Shown here: positions 26,395-35,736 of the stretch, piece after piece
How the letters are laid out: every line of letters begins with the position of its first letter
Numbering within the stretch: position 1 is the first letter of the stretch
Program-made: the position numbers and the translations under genes
Assembly (NCBI GenBank): GCA_022402525.1
Contig: JAKRSB010000146.1
Location: 1-64,000 of the forward strand
Length of the DNA stretch: 64,000 nucleotides
From: Thermosynechococcaceae cyanobacterium MS004
GTDB taxonomy: Bacteria > Cyanobacteriota > Cyanobacteriia > Thermosynechococcales > Thermosynechococcaceae
Reading direction: 5' to 3'
Notes under the pieces: model-generated
Database searches by the model: none
What the model was told of the DNA's origin: nothing
The model's input: the letters and a program-made list of their open reading frames with translations, nothing else

Positions 26395-26669
26395 GCCCAG
26401 ACTTAGGGGGAGCATCGTGATCCGATTGTTGCCGCCCTTGCGATCGCGCACGACAATCTGGGACTGAGCAAAATCGATACCTTCACCCGCAAAGATAGCG
26501 CCTCAGATAAGCTCAGGCCACTTCCGTAGAGGATCTGAGCGACAAGCTGATGGGTGCCAGAAAGCTTGGAGAGGACAGCGATCGCCTCTTCATGGGTGAG
26601 TACCGTAGGCAAATAGCGAGACTGCTTTGCACGAACAGCCTCAATTTGACCGCCGATCTCTTGGCGCAG
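26395..26669 (-). pseudogene. integron-integrase (IntI)-like remnant, frameshifted
   Basis: The minus strand encodes RYLPTVLTHEEAIAVLSKL, then THQLVAQILYGSGLSLSEAL and SLRVK. After a one-base deletion the next frame gives IDFAQSQIVVRDRKGGNNR and ITMLP. This is the start of the catalytic domain of integron integrases (VLT..E....L.GTH.L.AQLLYG.GLR). The first catalytic Arg (after GSGL) is Ser. The N-terminal domain and the C-terminal box II are missing. XerC-like origin is the alternative, but the GTH.L.AQ pattern favours IntI. Confidence 0.65.
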
Positions 26670-27006
26670 GAATCAATCGATCTTCCTGAGGTTCAAGAAA
26701 TGCTTCGTAAGCTATCAAAGTATAATCCTGGTGTATCCATGCTACATATGCATAATGGAGAAACGGGAGATTTTCAACCTCTTCCAAAAGAACTTGTACA
26801 AGTCGAAGCCGACCTTAAAGTTTCATTCTCACCGATTGAAGAAATTCCGGAAGAGATTCAAGGTCAAGACAGTCCGCTACGTTCCTGTAGCATGGTTTTG
26901 GCGAGATACTGAGGCTGTCCCAGTAACTGTTGTAAGTATGTGCTATTCATACTGCGAGGTTCCAGTAGGCTATACAAGTCATGTATGGAAACATCGACAG
27001 CAATAA
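26657..27006 (+). pseudogene. frameshifted unrecognised gene fragment
   Basis: From about 26657 one frame reads ESIDLPEVQEMLRKLSKYNP through IEEIPEEIQGQ and then stops. The adjoining frame continues VRYVPVAWFWRDTEAVPVTV up to a stop at 27006. Both stretches look protein-like, and together suggest one gene broken by a frameshift near 26870. It is plus-oriented, directly beyond the integrase remnant. No family recognised. Confidence 0.3.
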
Positions 27007-27136
27007 AATTGCTCGTATATTTCTGGAATAAAAAATATTTGATATCTGAGCATGAGTTTTAATATAACTCTAAGCAGTGAAAATTGGGCTGGCTCAAAAG
27101 TTCCTGAATTGCATTTATTCCAAAACGAAGTAGATC

Positions 27137-27391
27137 TTAAACTTCCCTGTTTGGAACATTTCCACAACGTAGCCAGATAACTTTAGGAGGAGAGCCAAAT
27201 AAACGGCTTCTCTCTGCAAAATCTGCATCTTGAGTCACGACGCAGAAGTCATTTATCTTAGCAAACTCCCATATTTCAGTATCAGTTTTCTCTTCCAAGT
27301 CATGAAACTGTACATGACTTGAAGTGGGGTAAATATCAGCCAATCGCGTCACTAATTTACGACTCAAATTTTAATCAAAAAGCAATTTCAA
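27137..27391 (-). pseudogene. DUF5615 PIN-like toxin with an early nonsense codon
   Basis: The frame from TTG at 27391 reads LKLLFD, a TAA at 27371-27373, then NLSRKLVTRLADIYPTSSHV and on to VIWLRCGNVPN. DUF5615 proteins begin MKLLFDQNLS.., so the Gln codon CAA has become TAA. The body is otherwise in frame, with the TDTEIWEFAKINDFCVVTQD core and PPKVIWLRCGN intact. Translation could restart at TTG 27367 but would lose the N-terminal Asp of the PIN-like site. It starts 2 bp after the antitoxin stop, as in intact DUF433-DUF5615 pairs. Probably an inactivated toxin. Confidence 0.75.
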
Positions 27392-27393
27392 GT

Positions 27394-27624
27394 TCAAACG
27401 GTACCTGCTGAAACTGCTAAACGATGTTCTCGATCAGCCGCAAATTCAAGACAAGCTCTAATGTCCTCTTCCGTCAATTCAGGGAAGTCTTCTAAAATTT
27501 CGGCATGCGACATGCCAGCCGCCAACCAACCCAAAACATCGTACACAGTGATTCGCATTCGTCGAATACAGGGTTTACCGCCTCGTTTATCTGGCTCAAT
27601 CGTAATAATACTGTGATAGCTCAT
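27394..27624 (-). CDS. DUF433 antitoxin
   Basis: 76 residues with the DUF433 pattern IITIEPDKRGGKPCIRRMRI, TVYDVLGWLAAGMS, EILEDFPELTEEDIRACLEF and AADREHR. DUF433 proteins are VapB-like antitoxins with a helix-turn-helix-like fold, usually encoded just upstream of a DUF5615 toxin, as here. It appears intact although the toxin partner carries a stop codon. It is opposite in orientation to the neighbouring cassette genes. Confidence 0.85.
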   Translation of the reverse strand: MSYHSIITIEPDKRGGKPCIRRMRITVYDVLGWLAAGMSHAEILEDFPELTEEDIRACLEFAADREHRLAVSAGTV

Positions 27625-27665
27625 AGCTGTTAGGTGCTATATGATGTTTCTCTAAGTCCAGAGCA

Positions 27666-27752
27666 GCCCAACAAAGGCTTGCAGCGGACGGAATCAAGAC
27701 TCTGATTATAACTCAAAGACCTTTGCCGCCGATGAAGCCTGAGCCGTTATGT
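27666..27752 (+). other. attC-like recombination site 1
   Basis: It starts with GCCCAAC (RYYYAAC) and ends with GTTATGT. The two ends pair as inverted repeats: AGGCTTGCAGCGG on the left against AGGCTTCATCGG from the complement of the right end. The left arm has one unpaired G, the extrahelical base typical of integron attC sites. It is 87 bp long and lies just before the DUF3592 gene. Confidence 0.68.
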
Positions 27753-27862
27753 TGCCAGCGAAAATAGAGATTGCTGGTGAGGCGGTGTTGTTTTACACTT
27801 AATGTACAAAAAATATTCCGGAGGGCAAAAATACAGCCTTGTAAAAATACAGTAAGAAGACT

Positions 27863-28321
27863 ATGGCAGAAGAAAAAAGTCAAACTTCTTGGACGCGACA
27901 TTTGCCTGCCTGGTGGCAGGTAGTGATTGTGTTGGGATGTCTGGCCATGGCAGTTTATAAACAAAAACCTTATTGGGGCTATATAAAAACCGAGGCGGTG
28001 GTGATGGATGTGAAAGCCACCTATGCTACAAAAAATTCTACTGTAGACGGCTGTGTAGCCGTATATGAGTATGCTGTAAAATATACAGACAAAATAGGTA
28101 AGTCCTATTTGGCCCAACACCGACAATCCTTCAGAACCTGCAACCTCGAGGAAATAGAAACAGGTGACAAAACGAAGGTGTACTATAATCCTGATTCTCC
28201 AGCAGAATCATTGCAATATACCAATGACGAAATAGGGGCGGGGTTATACTTATTCGGAATAGGGGGTTTGGTTGCCCTGTTTGCACAATTTTTATGGAAT
28301 TGGTGGAAAAGTCGCAAGTAA
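27863..28321 (+). CDS. DUF3592-like membrane protein (cassette gene)
   Basis: 152 residues. A first membrane helix (WWQVVIVLGCLAMAVY) and a second near the C-terminus (GAGLYLFGIGGLVALFAQFLW) flank an extracytoplasmic beta domain. The domain runs AVVMDVKATY ... YAVKYTDKIGKSYLAQHR ... VYYNPDSPAESL, which is the DUF3592 pattern. The function of the family is unknown. It lies between two attC-like sites in the same orientation, as an integron cassette would. AT-richer than the core genome. Confidence 0.75.
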   Translation: MAEEKSQTSWTRHLPAWWQVVIVLGCLAMAVYKQKPYWGYIKTEAVVMDVKATYATKNSTVDGCVAVYEYAVKYTDKIGKSYLAQHRQSFRTCNLEEIETGDKTKVYYNPDSPAESLQYTNDEIGAGLYLFGIGGLVALFAQFLWNWWKSRK

Positions 28322-28535
28322 TACCTTTTTAGCTGGGTAAATACTCCCCTCCGTAGTCGAAAAAATCGTCAGCAATAGCCTGATCGCAGTAAATAGCACC
28401 GCCCTACCGTGCTCATGGAATCGGCGTAACCCCACCAACAATTTGCCCAATCTCGGCAGTAACTCACGGCCAGAATTTCTGTGACTAGGCTCAGTACCAA
28501 TCAACAGGCGATCGCTTTGGTGCAAGAGTTAAACA

Positions 28536-28620
28536 ACATAACAAATCACTGCACCCGACCCTATGCTAGTTGTCCATACCATCCAAAGTCAATGACGGCA
28601 GGTGAGTTCAACCGTTATGC
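28536..28620 (+). other. attC-like recombination site 2
   Basis: It starts ACATAAC and ends GTTATGC, which are near-complementary. Inner arms pair as ATCACTGCACC against the complement of the right end (AACTCACC), again with a single unpaired G. It is 85 bp long and ends 9 bp before the SMI1/KNR4 start codon, the usual cassette spacing. Confidence 0.7.
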
Positions 28621-28629
28621 AGCAAATCC

Positions 28630-29238
28630 ATGCGTGATCTAGTTTGTAGTCCAAATACCCTCGTAGGCCCAATTGATCATCGGGTCGTGAATGCGTTGTC
28701 CAAACGCTACCCTCTCGATACGAATTTCCTTGCCTATATGGCAATTTGCCACGGCGGGCAACCCATAATCGGAACAGTAAAGGTTAATGGCTATCCTTAT
28801 CGCGTCGCTGAGTTCCTCACGCTGCTTGATGATAAATCAAAACTCACCGGCGACTTTCGCCCGCACTTCGATCAAATTCAAACTGATGAACGTGTGATGA
28901 AGTCAATATCTTCATTGATAAATTGCGAGTGCAACACGTCGCGAGCTCTCTTTTCTGGCTTGCTTCCCTTCGCTGCCACTCAAACAGATATGTGCCTTGA
29001 TCGCGGATATGTTGATCTCTTTTGCTTCGATTACCGCGTGCGATCTACCTCACCCGCAGTTGTGATTTGGGATGCAAACAAAGCAATGGATGCATACTTT
29101 GAATGGGACTCACTACCATTTGAGCAGCAGTTCGGCGATGATGATCAATTCCTCAACGTGAATTGGGATTCGTTTCTGATTCCAGTGGCTTCATCATTCC
29201 AAGAGTTCGTCGGTATGTTGGAACGAAATTCTGAATAG
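28630..29238 (+). CDS. SMI1/KNR4-like protein (cassette gene)
   Basis: 202 residues resembling the SMI1/KNR4 (SUKH) superfamily: LAYMAICHGGQPIIG, then YRVAEFLTLLDDKS, LLPFAATQ.. DLFCFDYRV, VVIWDANKAMDAYF and a C-terminal SSFQEFVGML. SUKH proteins are common immunity proteins against contact-dependent toxins; no toxin is nearby. It is framed by attC-like sites at both ends, so a mobile gene cassette is the best reading. Codon use is more AT-rich than the core genes. Confidence 0.78.
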   Translation: MRDLVCSPNTLVGPIDHRVVNALSKRYPLDTNFLAYMAICHGGQPIIGTVKVNGYPYRVAEFLTLLDDKSKLTGDFRPHFDQIQTDERVMKSISSLINCECNTSRALFSGLLPFAATQTDMCLDRGYVDLFCFDYRVRSTSPAVVIWDANKAMDAYFEWDSLPFEQQFGDDDQFLNVNWDSFLIPVASSFQEFVGMLERNSE

Positions 29239-29243
29239 GGCTG

Positions 29244-29262
29244 CATAACAACGGGAGCATCC
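29244..29262 (+). other. truncated attC-like left end
   Basis: GCATAACAACGGGAGC lies 5 bp after the SMI1/KNR4 stop, where the left end of a cassette attC is expected. No matching GTTATGC-type right end follows within 120 bp. Probably a site broken by deletion. Confidence 0.45.
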
Positions 29263-29395
29263 CACTTTGGGTTTCCGTCGAAAGAAGCTTATGTGCTGGC
29301 TGTCGATATTGTTCAGTGGGTGCGTTGGTTGTATTTTGGAGCTTTAACTTTCCTGACCTTCTATCTATTTCAACCTCAGCGTAGTTGGCAGTAAG
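29262..29395 (+). pseudogene. C-terminal fragment of a membrane protein
   Basis: An open frame without a start reads FPSKEAYVLAVDIVQWVRWL, then YFGALTFLTFYLFQP and a stop at 29395. It includes one probable membrane helix. It begins where the preceding attC-like site is broken, so it may be the tail of a cassette whose front was deleted. No family recognised. Confidence 0.35.
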
Positions 29396-29527
29396 TGGTG
29401 TAATAGCAAACATTCACTTCAACGCTGCTATGAGAGAAGAAGAACGAGGCAAAATCTGCCTGAATACCGATCACCGATCACGATTAGCACTCTCAATGAG
29501 AGTGCAAGCTTACCTGTAACAAGCGCG

Positions 29528-29615
29528 GCATAACAATTCCAATGCAGGCGGACAGATGAAAGCTGCTAGTGCTGAGCCTGAGGGTGCTTGACGCCGCTGA
29601 TTTGAGTCGTTAGAC
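29528..29615 (+). other. attC-like recombination site 3
   Basis: It starts GCATAAC and ends GTTAGAC (GTTRRRY). Inner arms pair as CAATGCAGGCGG against the complement of the right end (CAAATCAGCGGCG), again with an unpaired G. It is 88 bp long, with no gene directly after it, and is the last attC-like site in the array. Confidence 0.68.
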
Positions 29616-29856
29616 TCCGCCAGCGATTTCTAGTTGGCGATTTCCAATTGTTAGTTCAGTCCGTTTCTGCTTTGGTTGCGGAGTGTTAGTTTTTGGGTTT
29701 TAGCTCTAAGGTTTTGTGGTGGGGACTGAGGGGTGATCGCCTTTCATCGTAAGCGTATTAAATCGGTTAATTTGTTGTCTGGCTTGGTTGCCTATGCCTA
29801 CCATCCGACGAAGCCTTCCCTAGATCTTAATGACAAAGGCTTCAAAGCCCCGCCAA
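29616..29856. other. gene-free region between the cassette array and mfd
   Basis: No open frame or family signal recognised on either strand. Base composition moves back towards that of the core genome. Confidence 0.5.
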
Positions 29857-29900
29857 AAGCGATTTTCTAATGTCGAACGCACGTTCAAATTAAAATCGCT
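29857..29900 (-). terminator. candidate terminator of mfd
   Basis: AGCGATTTT and its complement AAAATCGCT form the outer stem, with an inner imperfect stem around GAACG/CGTTC. Read on the minus strand the hairpin follows the mfd stop by 14 bp and is followed by a short T run. Confidence 0.5.
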
Positions 29901-29913
29901 CCTCTTTTGGTCC

Positions 29914-32900
29914 TTACCCTTGGGCTACAGCAGCCTCCGGTAAAGCACCCTGCATTTTACCTAGCCACTCAATCAGGCTCTCTAGCTGCTGGTCGGCTTT
30001 TAGCATTCCTAAGCCGCGTACCGTCACCTTGCCGCTGCTGTACACAAACCGCGATCGCAGATGGCTGGGGATACGCTCAGCGAGTAGATTCCAGGCAGGT
30101 TCTTCCATCGGGGTTTCGAGCTGGATGTGCTGTTTGCCTTCGGGCTTGATGCGCGAGAAGCCGAGGGATTTTGCAATCTGCTTGAGTTCGACGACGCGGA
30201 TGAGCTGATGGGCAGCAGCCGGAATCGTACCGTAGCGATCGTTCCAGTCCAGGGCGATCTGGGTTAGCTCTTGCTTGGAATTGGCGGAGGCTACGGCACG
30301 GTAGGCACTCATCTTTTGGTCTAGGTCGGGAATATAGTCTGAAGGCAGAAAGGCTGTGAGGTTGAGGTCAATTTGAGTGTCGTCTACCTGCGGGATAGCC
30401 TGACCGCGAATTTCGCTGATGGCCTCTTGCAGCATCTCCATGTACAGATCAAACCCAATCACGTCCATTTGGCCAGACTGCTCTGCACCCAGAAGGTTGC
30501 CCACCCCGCGAATTTCCATATCGCGCATGGCGAGCTGATAGCCGGAGCCAAGTTGGGTAAATTCTTGCAGGGCGCGCAGCCGCTGACGGGCGGCATCGGA
30601 TAGGGCATTGGCGTTGGGGTAAAAAAGCCACGCATGGGCCTGAATTCCAGCGCGGCCCACCCGCCCGCGAAGCTGGTAGAGCTGAGAGAGGCCAAACTTT
30701 TGGGCGTCTTCAATGACGATGGTGTTGACGCGGGGAATATCTAGGCCGGACTCAATGATGGTGGTGCAGACCAAAATCTCGGCGTCCCCATTGCTGAAGG
30801 TAAGCATGGTGGCTTCCAGCTCGCCCTCCTGCATCTGGCCGTGGGCGATCGCAATTCTGGCGCTGGGCACCATTTCGCGCAGCTTGGCGGCAATTTCTTC
30901 AATGCCTTCCACGCGGGGCACAACGTAAAAGACCTGCCCCCCCCGATCAATCTCTTGGCGGACGGCGCTGCGAATGGTTTCGCTATCGTAGGGGGCAAGG
31001 TGGGTTTTGATGGGGCGACGGGAAGGCGGCGGCGTGGTGATTAGGCTCATCTCGCGGACGCCGGAGAGGGACATATACAGGGTGCGCGGGATGGGGGTGG
31101 CGCTGAGGGTCAGCACATCCACCTGGGTTTTGAGGGCCTTGATTTTTTCCTTTTGGTTGACGCCAAACCGCTGCTCTTCGTCTATGACCAGCAGTCCTAA
31201 GTCCCGGATGGCAACACCCTTGCCCAAGAGCTGATGGGTGCCGACTACAATATCTAGTTCTCCGGTTTGGAGGCGCTTTTGAATGTCGCGGCGCTCTTCG
31301 GCGGTGCGGAAGCGGTTGAGGAGGCCAATTTCGATGGGGTAGGGGGCAAAACGCTCCTTCAGGGTGTGGTAGTGCTGCTGGGTCAGAATGGTGGTTGGGG
31401 CTAAAAAGGCGACCTGCTTACCTGCGGTGACGGCCTTAAAAATGGCGCGGATGGCAACCTCGGTTTTGCCAAAGCCCACGTCTCCACAGACCAGCCGATC
31501 CATCGGGCGATCGCTTTCCATATCGCGCTTTACGTCCTGTGCGGCCTTGAGCTGGTCGGGGGTGGGCTGGTAGGGGAAAGAGTCTTCCATTTCTTCCTGC
31601 CAGGGCTGATCGGCGGGGTAGGTAAATCCCTGCTGCTGCGATCGCTGGGCATAGAGCTGAAGCAGATCTACCGCCAGCTTTTTGATAGTCTTGCGCACCT
31701 TGGCCTTGGTCTTTTCCCAAGCCTTGCCAGACATTTTGTGGAGCGTGGGGGGCTGGTTATTGGTGACGCGAAACCGCGAGAGCGAGCCAAGCTGATCGGC
31801 GGCCACCCGCAGTAGGCCATCGTCGTACTGAATGACCAGATACTCACGGGTTTCCTGGTTAATGGTTAAGCGCTCTAGCTTGAGGAAGCGCCCAATGCCG
31901 TGGTTGCGATGCACCACATAGTCCCCCTGCTGTAGCTTATTGGGGTCTACCTGCTTCGAGGCGGCGCGGCGGCGCTTGCGGACGTAGCTGGGAGAAGTAA
32001 GGCTATGCTGCCCAAAAAACTCCCGATCCGTCACCAGCACCACGCGGAACGTGGGCAGCACAAACCCTTCTAGTTCCGCCAGTCCCGAATATTTGAGCGC
32101 AACGGGGGTGCGATGCTCATGAAGCTTGTCAATGGCCGGAAAGTCTTTGGGGTTGGGCACAAACTGCGCTGGACAGTCATGCTCTTGCAGCAGGGACACC
32201 GATCGCGAGGGCTGCGCCGACACCAGCCAAACCTGAAACTTGCGATCGCGCTCCTGCCTCAAGGTCTCCGCCAGCTTTGCAAACTGGTGGGGCATTGCAG
32301 GGACGGGACGACTCGCTAGGTTTAGACCCTGGTTTTCGAGGGCCAGCTCATTTAGCCAAAGGCGCTCAAAGGCGCTTAGGCAGGCAATCCCCTCCGCAAA
32401 GGACTGATGGGTTGGCGGCAGCTTGAGTCCAGCCTTGTCTAGAATCTGCCAGTGTTCTTGGGCATGCTCCACCCAGCGATTGCAGTGGGCCTTACACTGC
32501 TCCGGCTCATCCACGGCGACGACTGTGTTAGCGGGCAGGTAGTCCAGGAGGGAGGCGGGCTGGGGAAAGGCAATGCCCAGAAATCTTCGAGCGCCCTCTA
32601 GGGTGCCGTTCTCAAACTGCTCCTGCTCCTCTGGGGATAGATGAGCCTGAAGTTGCTCAGGCTTGAGCGCAGCAATCGTAATGGGCTGGAAACTGGTGGG
32701 CGTGAGGGTAAGCTGGGCAATCCCGTCCAGCGATCGCTGAGAGGCGGGGTCAAATTCGCGCAGCTTATCGAGCTCATCGCCGAACCACTCTAGGCGCACG
32801 GGCAGCTCAGCCGACACCGGAAACACATCAATAATGTCGCCTCTGCGCCCCCACTGACCCTCGGTTTCGACCAGCGAGACGCGCTCGTAGCCCAGTTTGG

Positions 32901-33375
32901 CGAGCTGGCGGCTCAGGGTTTCCAGGTCGTACTCCATCCCTTTGCGCAGCGTCAGGCAGAACGGCTTAAAATTCTCCATCGGAGGCAGGTGGGGCTGAAG
33001 GGCTCGCTCCGTGGCAATTACCGCCACTGGTTCATCGGAAGCCAGCAGTTCCGCCAAGACCTGAAGCTGCCCCCAGGTCATTTCGGCCTCTAGGTCAAAG
33101 GTTTCGTAGGGGGAAGATTCGGCGGTGGGGTAAAACTGCACCGTCGCCCAGCCCATCGCCTCTAGCTGCGCCGCCCAGCGTCCGGCTTCTTCGAGGGTGG
33201 CGGTAATGACGCATAGATGCTGGCTGCGGATCTGGGCGATCGCTGAGGCCACTAATCCCTTGGGCAGTCGGGCTAAACCGCTCAGGTGTAGCTCCTGGGT
33301 TTGCGTCAGTTTTGTGAGGAGTTCCTCGGATAAACGCGATCGCCCCAAAGACCGAACCAAAGCAGAAAATGTCAT
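29914..33375 (-). CDS. mfd: transcription-repair coupling factor Mfd
   Basis: 1153 residues, the usual length. Mfd removes RNA polymerase stalled at lesions and recruits UvrA. The N-terminal UvrB-like region ([19 protein letters not shown]), the RNA-polymerase-interaction domain ([18 protein letters not shown]), the RecG-like translocase (Walker [19 protein letters not shown] box, [16 protein letters not shown]) and the C-terminal TRCF domain ([19 protein letters not shown]) are all present. The gene is intact and has no close partner; the gene upstream on the same strand is 346 bp away. Confidence 0.97.
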   Translation of the reverse strand: MTFSALVRSLGRSRLSEELLTKLTQTQELHLSGLARLPKGLVASAIAQIRSQHLCVITATLEEAGRWAAQLEAMGWATVQFYPTAESSPYETFDLEAEMTWGQLQVLAELLASDEPVAVIATERALQPHLPPMENFKPFCLTLRKGMEYDLETLSRQLAKLGYERVSLVETEGQWGRRGDIIDVFPVSAELPVRLEWFGDELDKLREFDPASQRSLDGIAQLTLTPTSFQPITIAALKPEQLQAHLSPEEQEQFENGTLEGARRFLGIAFPQPASLLDYLPANTVVAVDEPEQCKAHCNRWVEHAQEHWQILDKAGLKLPPTHQSFAEGIACLSAFERLWLNELALENQGLNLASRPVPAMPHQFAKLAETLRQERDRKFQVWLVSAQPSRSVSLLQEHDCPAQFVPNPKDFPAIDKLHEHRTPVALKYSGLAELEGFVLPTFRVVLVTDREFFGQHSLTSPSYVRKRRRAASKQVDPNKLQQGDYVVHRNHGIGRFLKLERLTINQETREYLVIQYDDGLLRVAADQLGSLSRFRVTNNQPPTLHKMSGKAWEKTKAKVRKTIKKLAVDLLQLYAQRSQQQGFTYPADQPWQEEMEDSFPYQPTPDQLKAAQDVKRDMESDRPMDRLVCGDVGFGKTEVAIRAIFKAVTAGKQVAFLAPTTILTQQHYHTLKERFAPYPIEIGLLNRFRTAEERRDIQKRLQTGELDIVVGTHQLLGKGVAIRDLGLLVIDEEQRFGVNQKEKIKALKTQVDVLTLSATPIPRTLYMSLSGVREMSLITTPPPSRRPIKTHLAPYDSETIRSAVRQEIDRGGQVFYVVPRVEGIEEIAAKLREMVPSARIAIAHGQMQEGELEATMLTFSNGDAEILVCTTIIESGLDIPRVNTIVIEDAQKFGLSQLYQLRGRVGRAGIQAHAWLFYPNANALSDAARQRLRALQEFTQLGSGYQLAMRDMEIRGVGNLLGAEQSGQMDVIGFDLYMEMLQEAISEIRGQAIPQVDDTQIDLNLTAFLPSDYIPDLDQKMSAYRAVASANSKQELTQIALDWNDRYGTIPAAAHQLIRVVELKQIAKSLGFSRIKPEGKQHIQLETPMEEPAWNLLAERIPSHLRSRFVYSSGKVTVRGLGMLKADQQLESLIEWLGKMQGALPEAAVAQG

Positions 33376-33721
33376 AGACCGTCCTAAGTCCTGGGGAATG
33401 CCCCCGTAAAGTCCACCATGAATCTACAGGGAAGGCAGTGCAGCCAAGTCTAAACTCAGGCTTACCCAACCTCAACAACGCCTGAGCGACGAAAACGCCT
33501 AAACGAAACCTTCGCAGTCTCCGAAGACCCCGCCGCTATTCTAAGAAATTTACGAGCTGTTCCACCAATCGTCTCAGTCCACCTAGTTTTTTAGACCACC
33601 CCTAACCCACGACTAGTTTCTGTCCTGAGCCGTTCATTGTCGCAAGGTTTTCAGCCCATCGCCCCTGCAATAGGCAGTAGGTGTTGCCCAACTAGGTGCT
33701 GTCTAACTAGGTGCTGCCTAA
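33376..33721. other. 346-bp intergenic region
   Basis: No gene seen. At 33682-33725 an 18-bp unit CTAACTAGGTGCTGC is imperfectly repeated three times, running into the 3' end of the coiled-coil gene. It should contain the mfd promoter; no regulatory site recognised. Confidence 0.5.
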
Positions 33722-35428
33722 CTAGCGCCACAGCCAGCCAAAAAGCCGTGAAAATAGGCCGCGCTTGGGCCGTGACTGTAGCCGCTGCAGCTCCGTTAAA
33801 ACCTCTTGGTGCTCTGCCCAGTCCACCTTTGCTTCGGCCACGGTCTGCCATTCCCGCAGATCGCGTTCCTGCTGCTGGAGGGTGCGACGCATCTCGGCAA
33901 TAAAGTCGTTTTTCTCTGAAACTTCCTGCTGGAGAGATTCATATCGACTGAGTTCAATCTTCTGGGTGGCGTCTGTCGTCGCTTCCTTCAGTTGCTGTTC
34001 GAGCCGCTGCACTAGGCGCTGAAGATCCTGAATTTGGATGACCTGGGCATTCGCCCGCTGCTGCACAAGGTCGTGGGCTTCAGGATCGATACTTTGCTTG
34101 GCCTTTGCTTCCCATTCCGCTGCCTGGGCTTGGGCGATCGCGAGGGTTTCCTCTAGGGCTGAAATATGACCTGTTTGTTGCTCCGCCTGCTGCTGGGCGA
34201 TCGTCAACTGCTCTGCGGCCGCACGCGCCTGGCTCTGAAGCGTCTCCAATCGCTGGGACTGCTGTTCCACCTGAAGCCGCAGCCGTTCGTGAGTGCTGGG
34301 CTCAATTTTGTCAGCGAGTTCGCTCTGGAGGGTATCAACCTGAACGAGCGCTGTTCTGAGTCGATGCTCTAGCTCCGCAATTTGAACGGTCTGCTGCTCC
34401 GACTGTTTCTGGAGGGCATCGTAGCGTTCAGCAGAAACCATCGGAATCGGCTCACTTTCCACGCTGGCGTGGAGCGATGGGGACGGATCAGGGGACGGAT
34501 CAGGGAACGGATCACTGGGGAGCACCTCAACGGAGGAAGTCTCAAATAGGGCGGTTGCTACTACGGGGACTTCTTGCGGTAAAGCTAGGTCTGGTGCAGA
34601 TAATTCGGGCAATGCAGCGTCTAATTCTGGAGATGATTCAAGCTCTGAAGACGATTCAAGTTCTGGGGATGACTCAAGTTCTGGGGATGGTTCAAGCTCT
34701 GGAGATGGTTCAAGCTCTGGGGATGATTCAAGCTCTGAAGACGATTCAAGCTCTGGAGATGGTTCAAGTTCTAAAGATGATTCAAGTTCTGGGGATGGTT
34801 CAAGCTCTGAAGATGATTCAAGTTCTGAAGATGGTTCAAGCTCTGGAGATGATTCAAGTTCTGGAGATGATTCAAGGCTAGGGGATTCAAGAAAAGGTTC
34901 TGGTGTTGCCGATTCCTCAAGAGATTCTCTCAAAATAGTTTGTACTTGAGCATCCAGTTCTGGGTCAACAGTCTTGGTGCGGTAGGCATCCAAAGGGATC
35001 GCATTGGTGGGTTCTAGTGAGTTGAGAGATCCTCCAGTACGGTTGCTAATCTCACTTTCAATCTCGTTGCCGATGCCATCCGCAAGACCTGACTGCAGCA
35101 GTCGATAGATATCTCCTGTCGAATCAACGTAATAGGTATGGTCAACCGTTGCGTAGTATCCAGGGTCTAAGTTTCGATCTTCTTCAACGTAAAGATCAAA
35201 TTGAGAGAGCACCTGCCGCACCGATGTACATTCACCCTGGGTGCCCCAAAAGACGCGGCCCTCACCAAATTCATCCCAGCGATCCGAGTCGAGGGCGGGC
35301 AGTCCCGCTTCATTAATGGCCGCAGCGACCTGCTGATACAAATTGCTCCAATGCTCGTCGTCTAGCCGCTCGCCCGCTTCTTCAGGCTCTCGATCAAAGC
35401 CAATGGCAAAAGCGTATTGCTCAGACAT
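33722..35428 (-). CDS. large coiled-coil protein with an acidic repeat
   Basis: 568 residues; not recognised as a known family. The N-terminal 150 residues form a globular domain (QYAFAIGFDREPEEAGERL, LPALDSDRWDEFGEGRVFWG). A strongly acidic linker follows (about 185-270), made of Ser-Ser-Pro-Glu-Leu-Glu units from 14 or so copies of an 18-bp repeat. Residues about 330-545 are heptad-rich coiled coil (Gln, Leu, Glu, Arg). The end, RPKRGLFSRLFGWLWR, is a basic amphipathic helix that could bind membrane. A structural or scaffolding role is inferred. Confidence 0.75.
   Translation of the reverse strand: MSEQYAFAIGFDREPEEAGERLDDEHWSNLYQQVAAAINEAGLPALDSDRWDEFGEGRVFWGTQGECTSVRQVLSQFDLYVEEDRNLDPGYYATVDHTYYVDSTGDIYRLLQSGLADGIGNEIESEISNRTGGSLNSLEPTNAIPLDAYRTKTVDPELDAQVQTILRESLEESATPEPFLESPSLESSPELESSPELEPSSELESSSELEPSPELESSLELEPSPELESSSELESSPELEPSPELEPSPELESSPELESSSELESSPELDAALPELSAPDLALPQEVPVVATALFETSSVEVLPSDPFPDPSPDPSPSLHASVESEPIPMVSAERYDALQKQSEQQTVQIAELEHRLRTALVQVDTLQSELADKIEPSTHERLRLQVEQQSQRLETLQSQARAAAEQLTIAQQQAEQQTGHISALEETLAIAQAQAAEWEAKAKQSIDPEAHDLVQQRANAQVIQIQDLQRLVQRLEQQLKEATTDATQKIELSRYESLQQEVSEKNDFIAEMRRTLQQQERDLREWQTVAEAKVDWAEHQEVLTELQRLQSRPKRGLFSRLFGWLWR
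34618..34875 (-). repeat. 18-bp tandem repeat in the coiled-coil protein gene
   Basis: About 14 imperfect copies of TTCAAGCTCTGGGGATGA (plus strand), varying mainly at four positions. Each encodes Ser-Ser-Pro-Glu-Leu-Glu or a close variant. The period keeps the reading frame. Confidence 0.92.
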
Positions 35429-35736
35429 ACGAGGTCACTCCAAAATGCAAGCGTTAGATAAAAGGTTGCAGTTAAAGGTCGCAGTTACCAGAAGCCTACA
35501 TCGATAAAGTCTGGATAAAGTCTGGATGCAAACCTCAAAGTTTTTAGATCCTACATCGAATAAAAAAGTTAGTTTAATTTTTCCCAAAAATTAGGCATTT
35601 ATAGCTACCAATTCTCTGTATTGAGTTTAGAGGAGGTCTAGGTCTGTAGCGGTCTGCCTGACGACAATTTAGCGGTTTGTGGGTTAGTGGCTCGGCCTAT
35701 GGGGCTGGACTTATAGGACTCACAGGACTCATGGGA
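35429..35736. other. 308-bp intergenic region
   Basis: No gene seen. It contains small duplications such as CGATAAAGTCTGGATAAAGTCT (twofold GATAAAGTCTG) near 35500 and GGACTCACAGGACTCATGGGACT near 35714. Confidence 0.5.

Noticed and set aside
34618-34875. CRISPR array
   Set aside because: The repeats are contiguous, without spacers, and encode a regular protein repeat; no CRISPR array is seen anywhere in the window.
34477-34881. 134-codon plus-strand frame rich in Met-Ile-Gln-Val-Leu repeats
   Set aside because: It is the complement of the 18-bp repeat in the coiled-coil gene and is open only because the repeat lacks stops on that strand.
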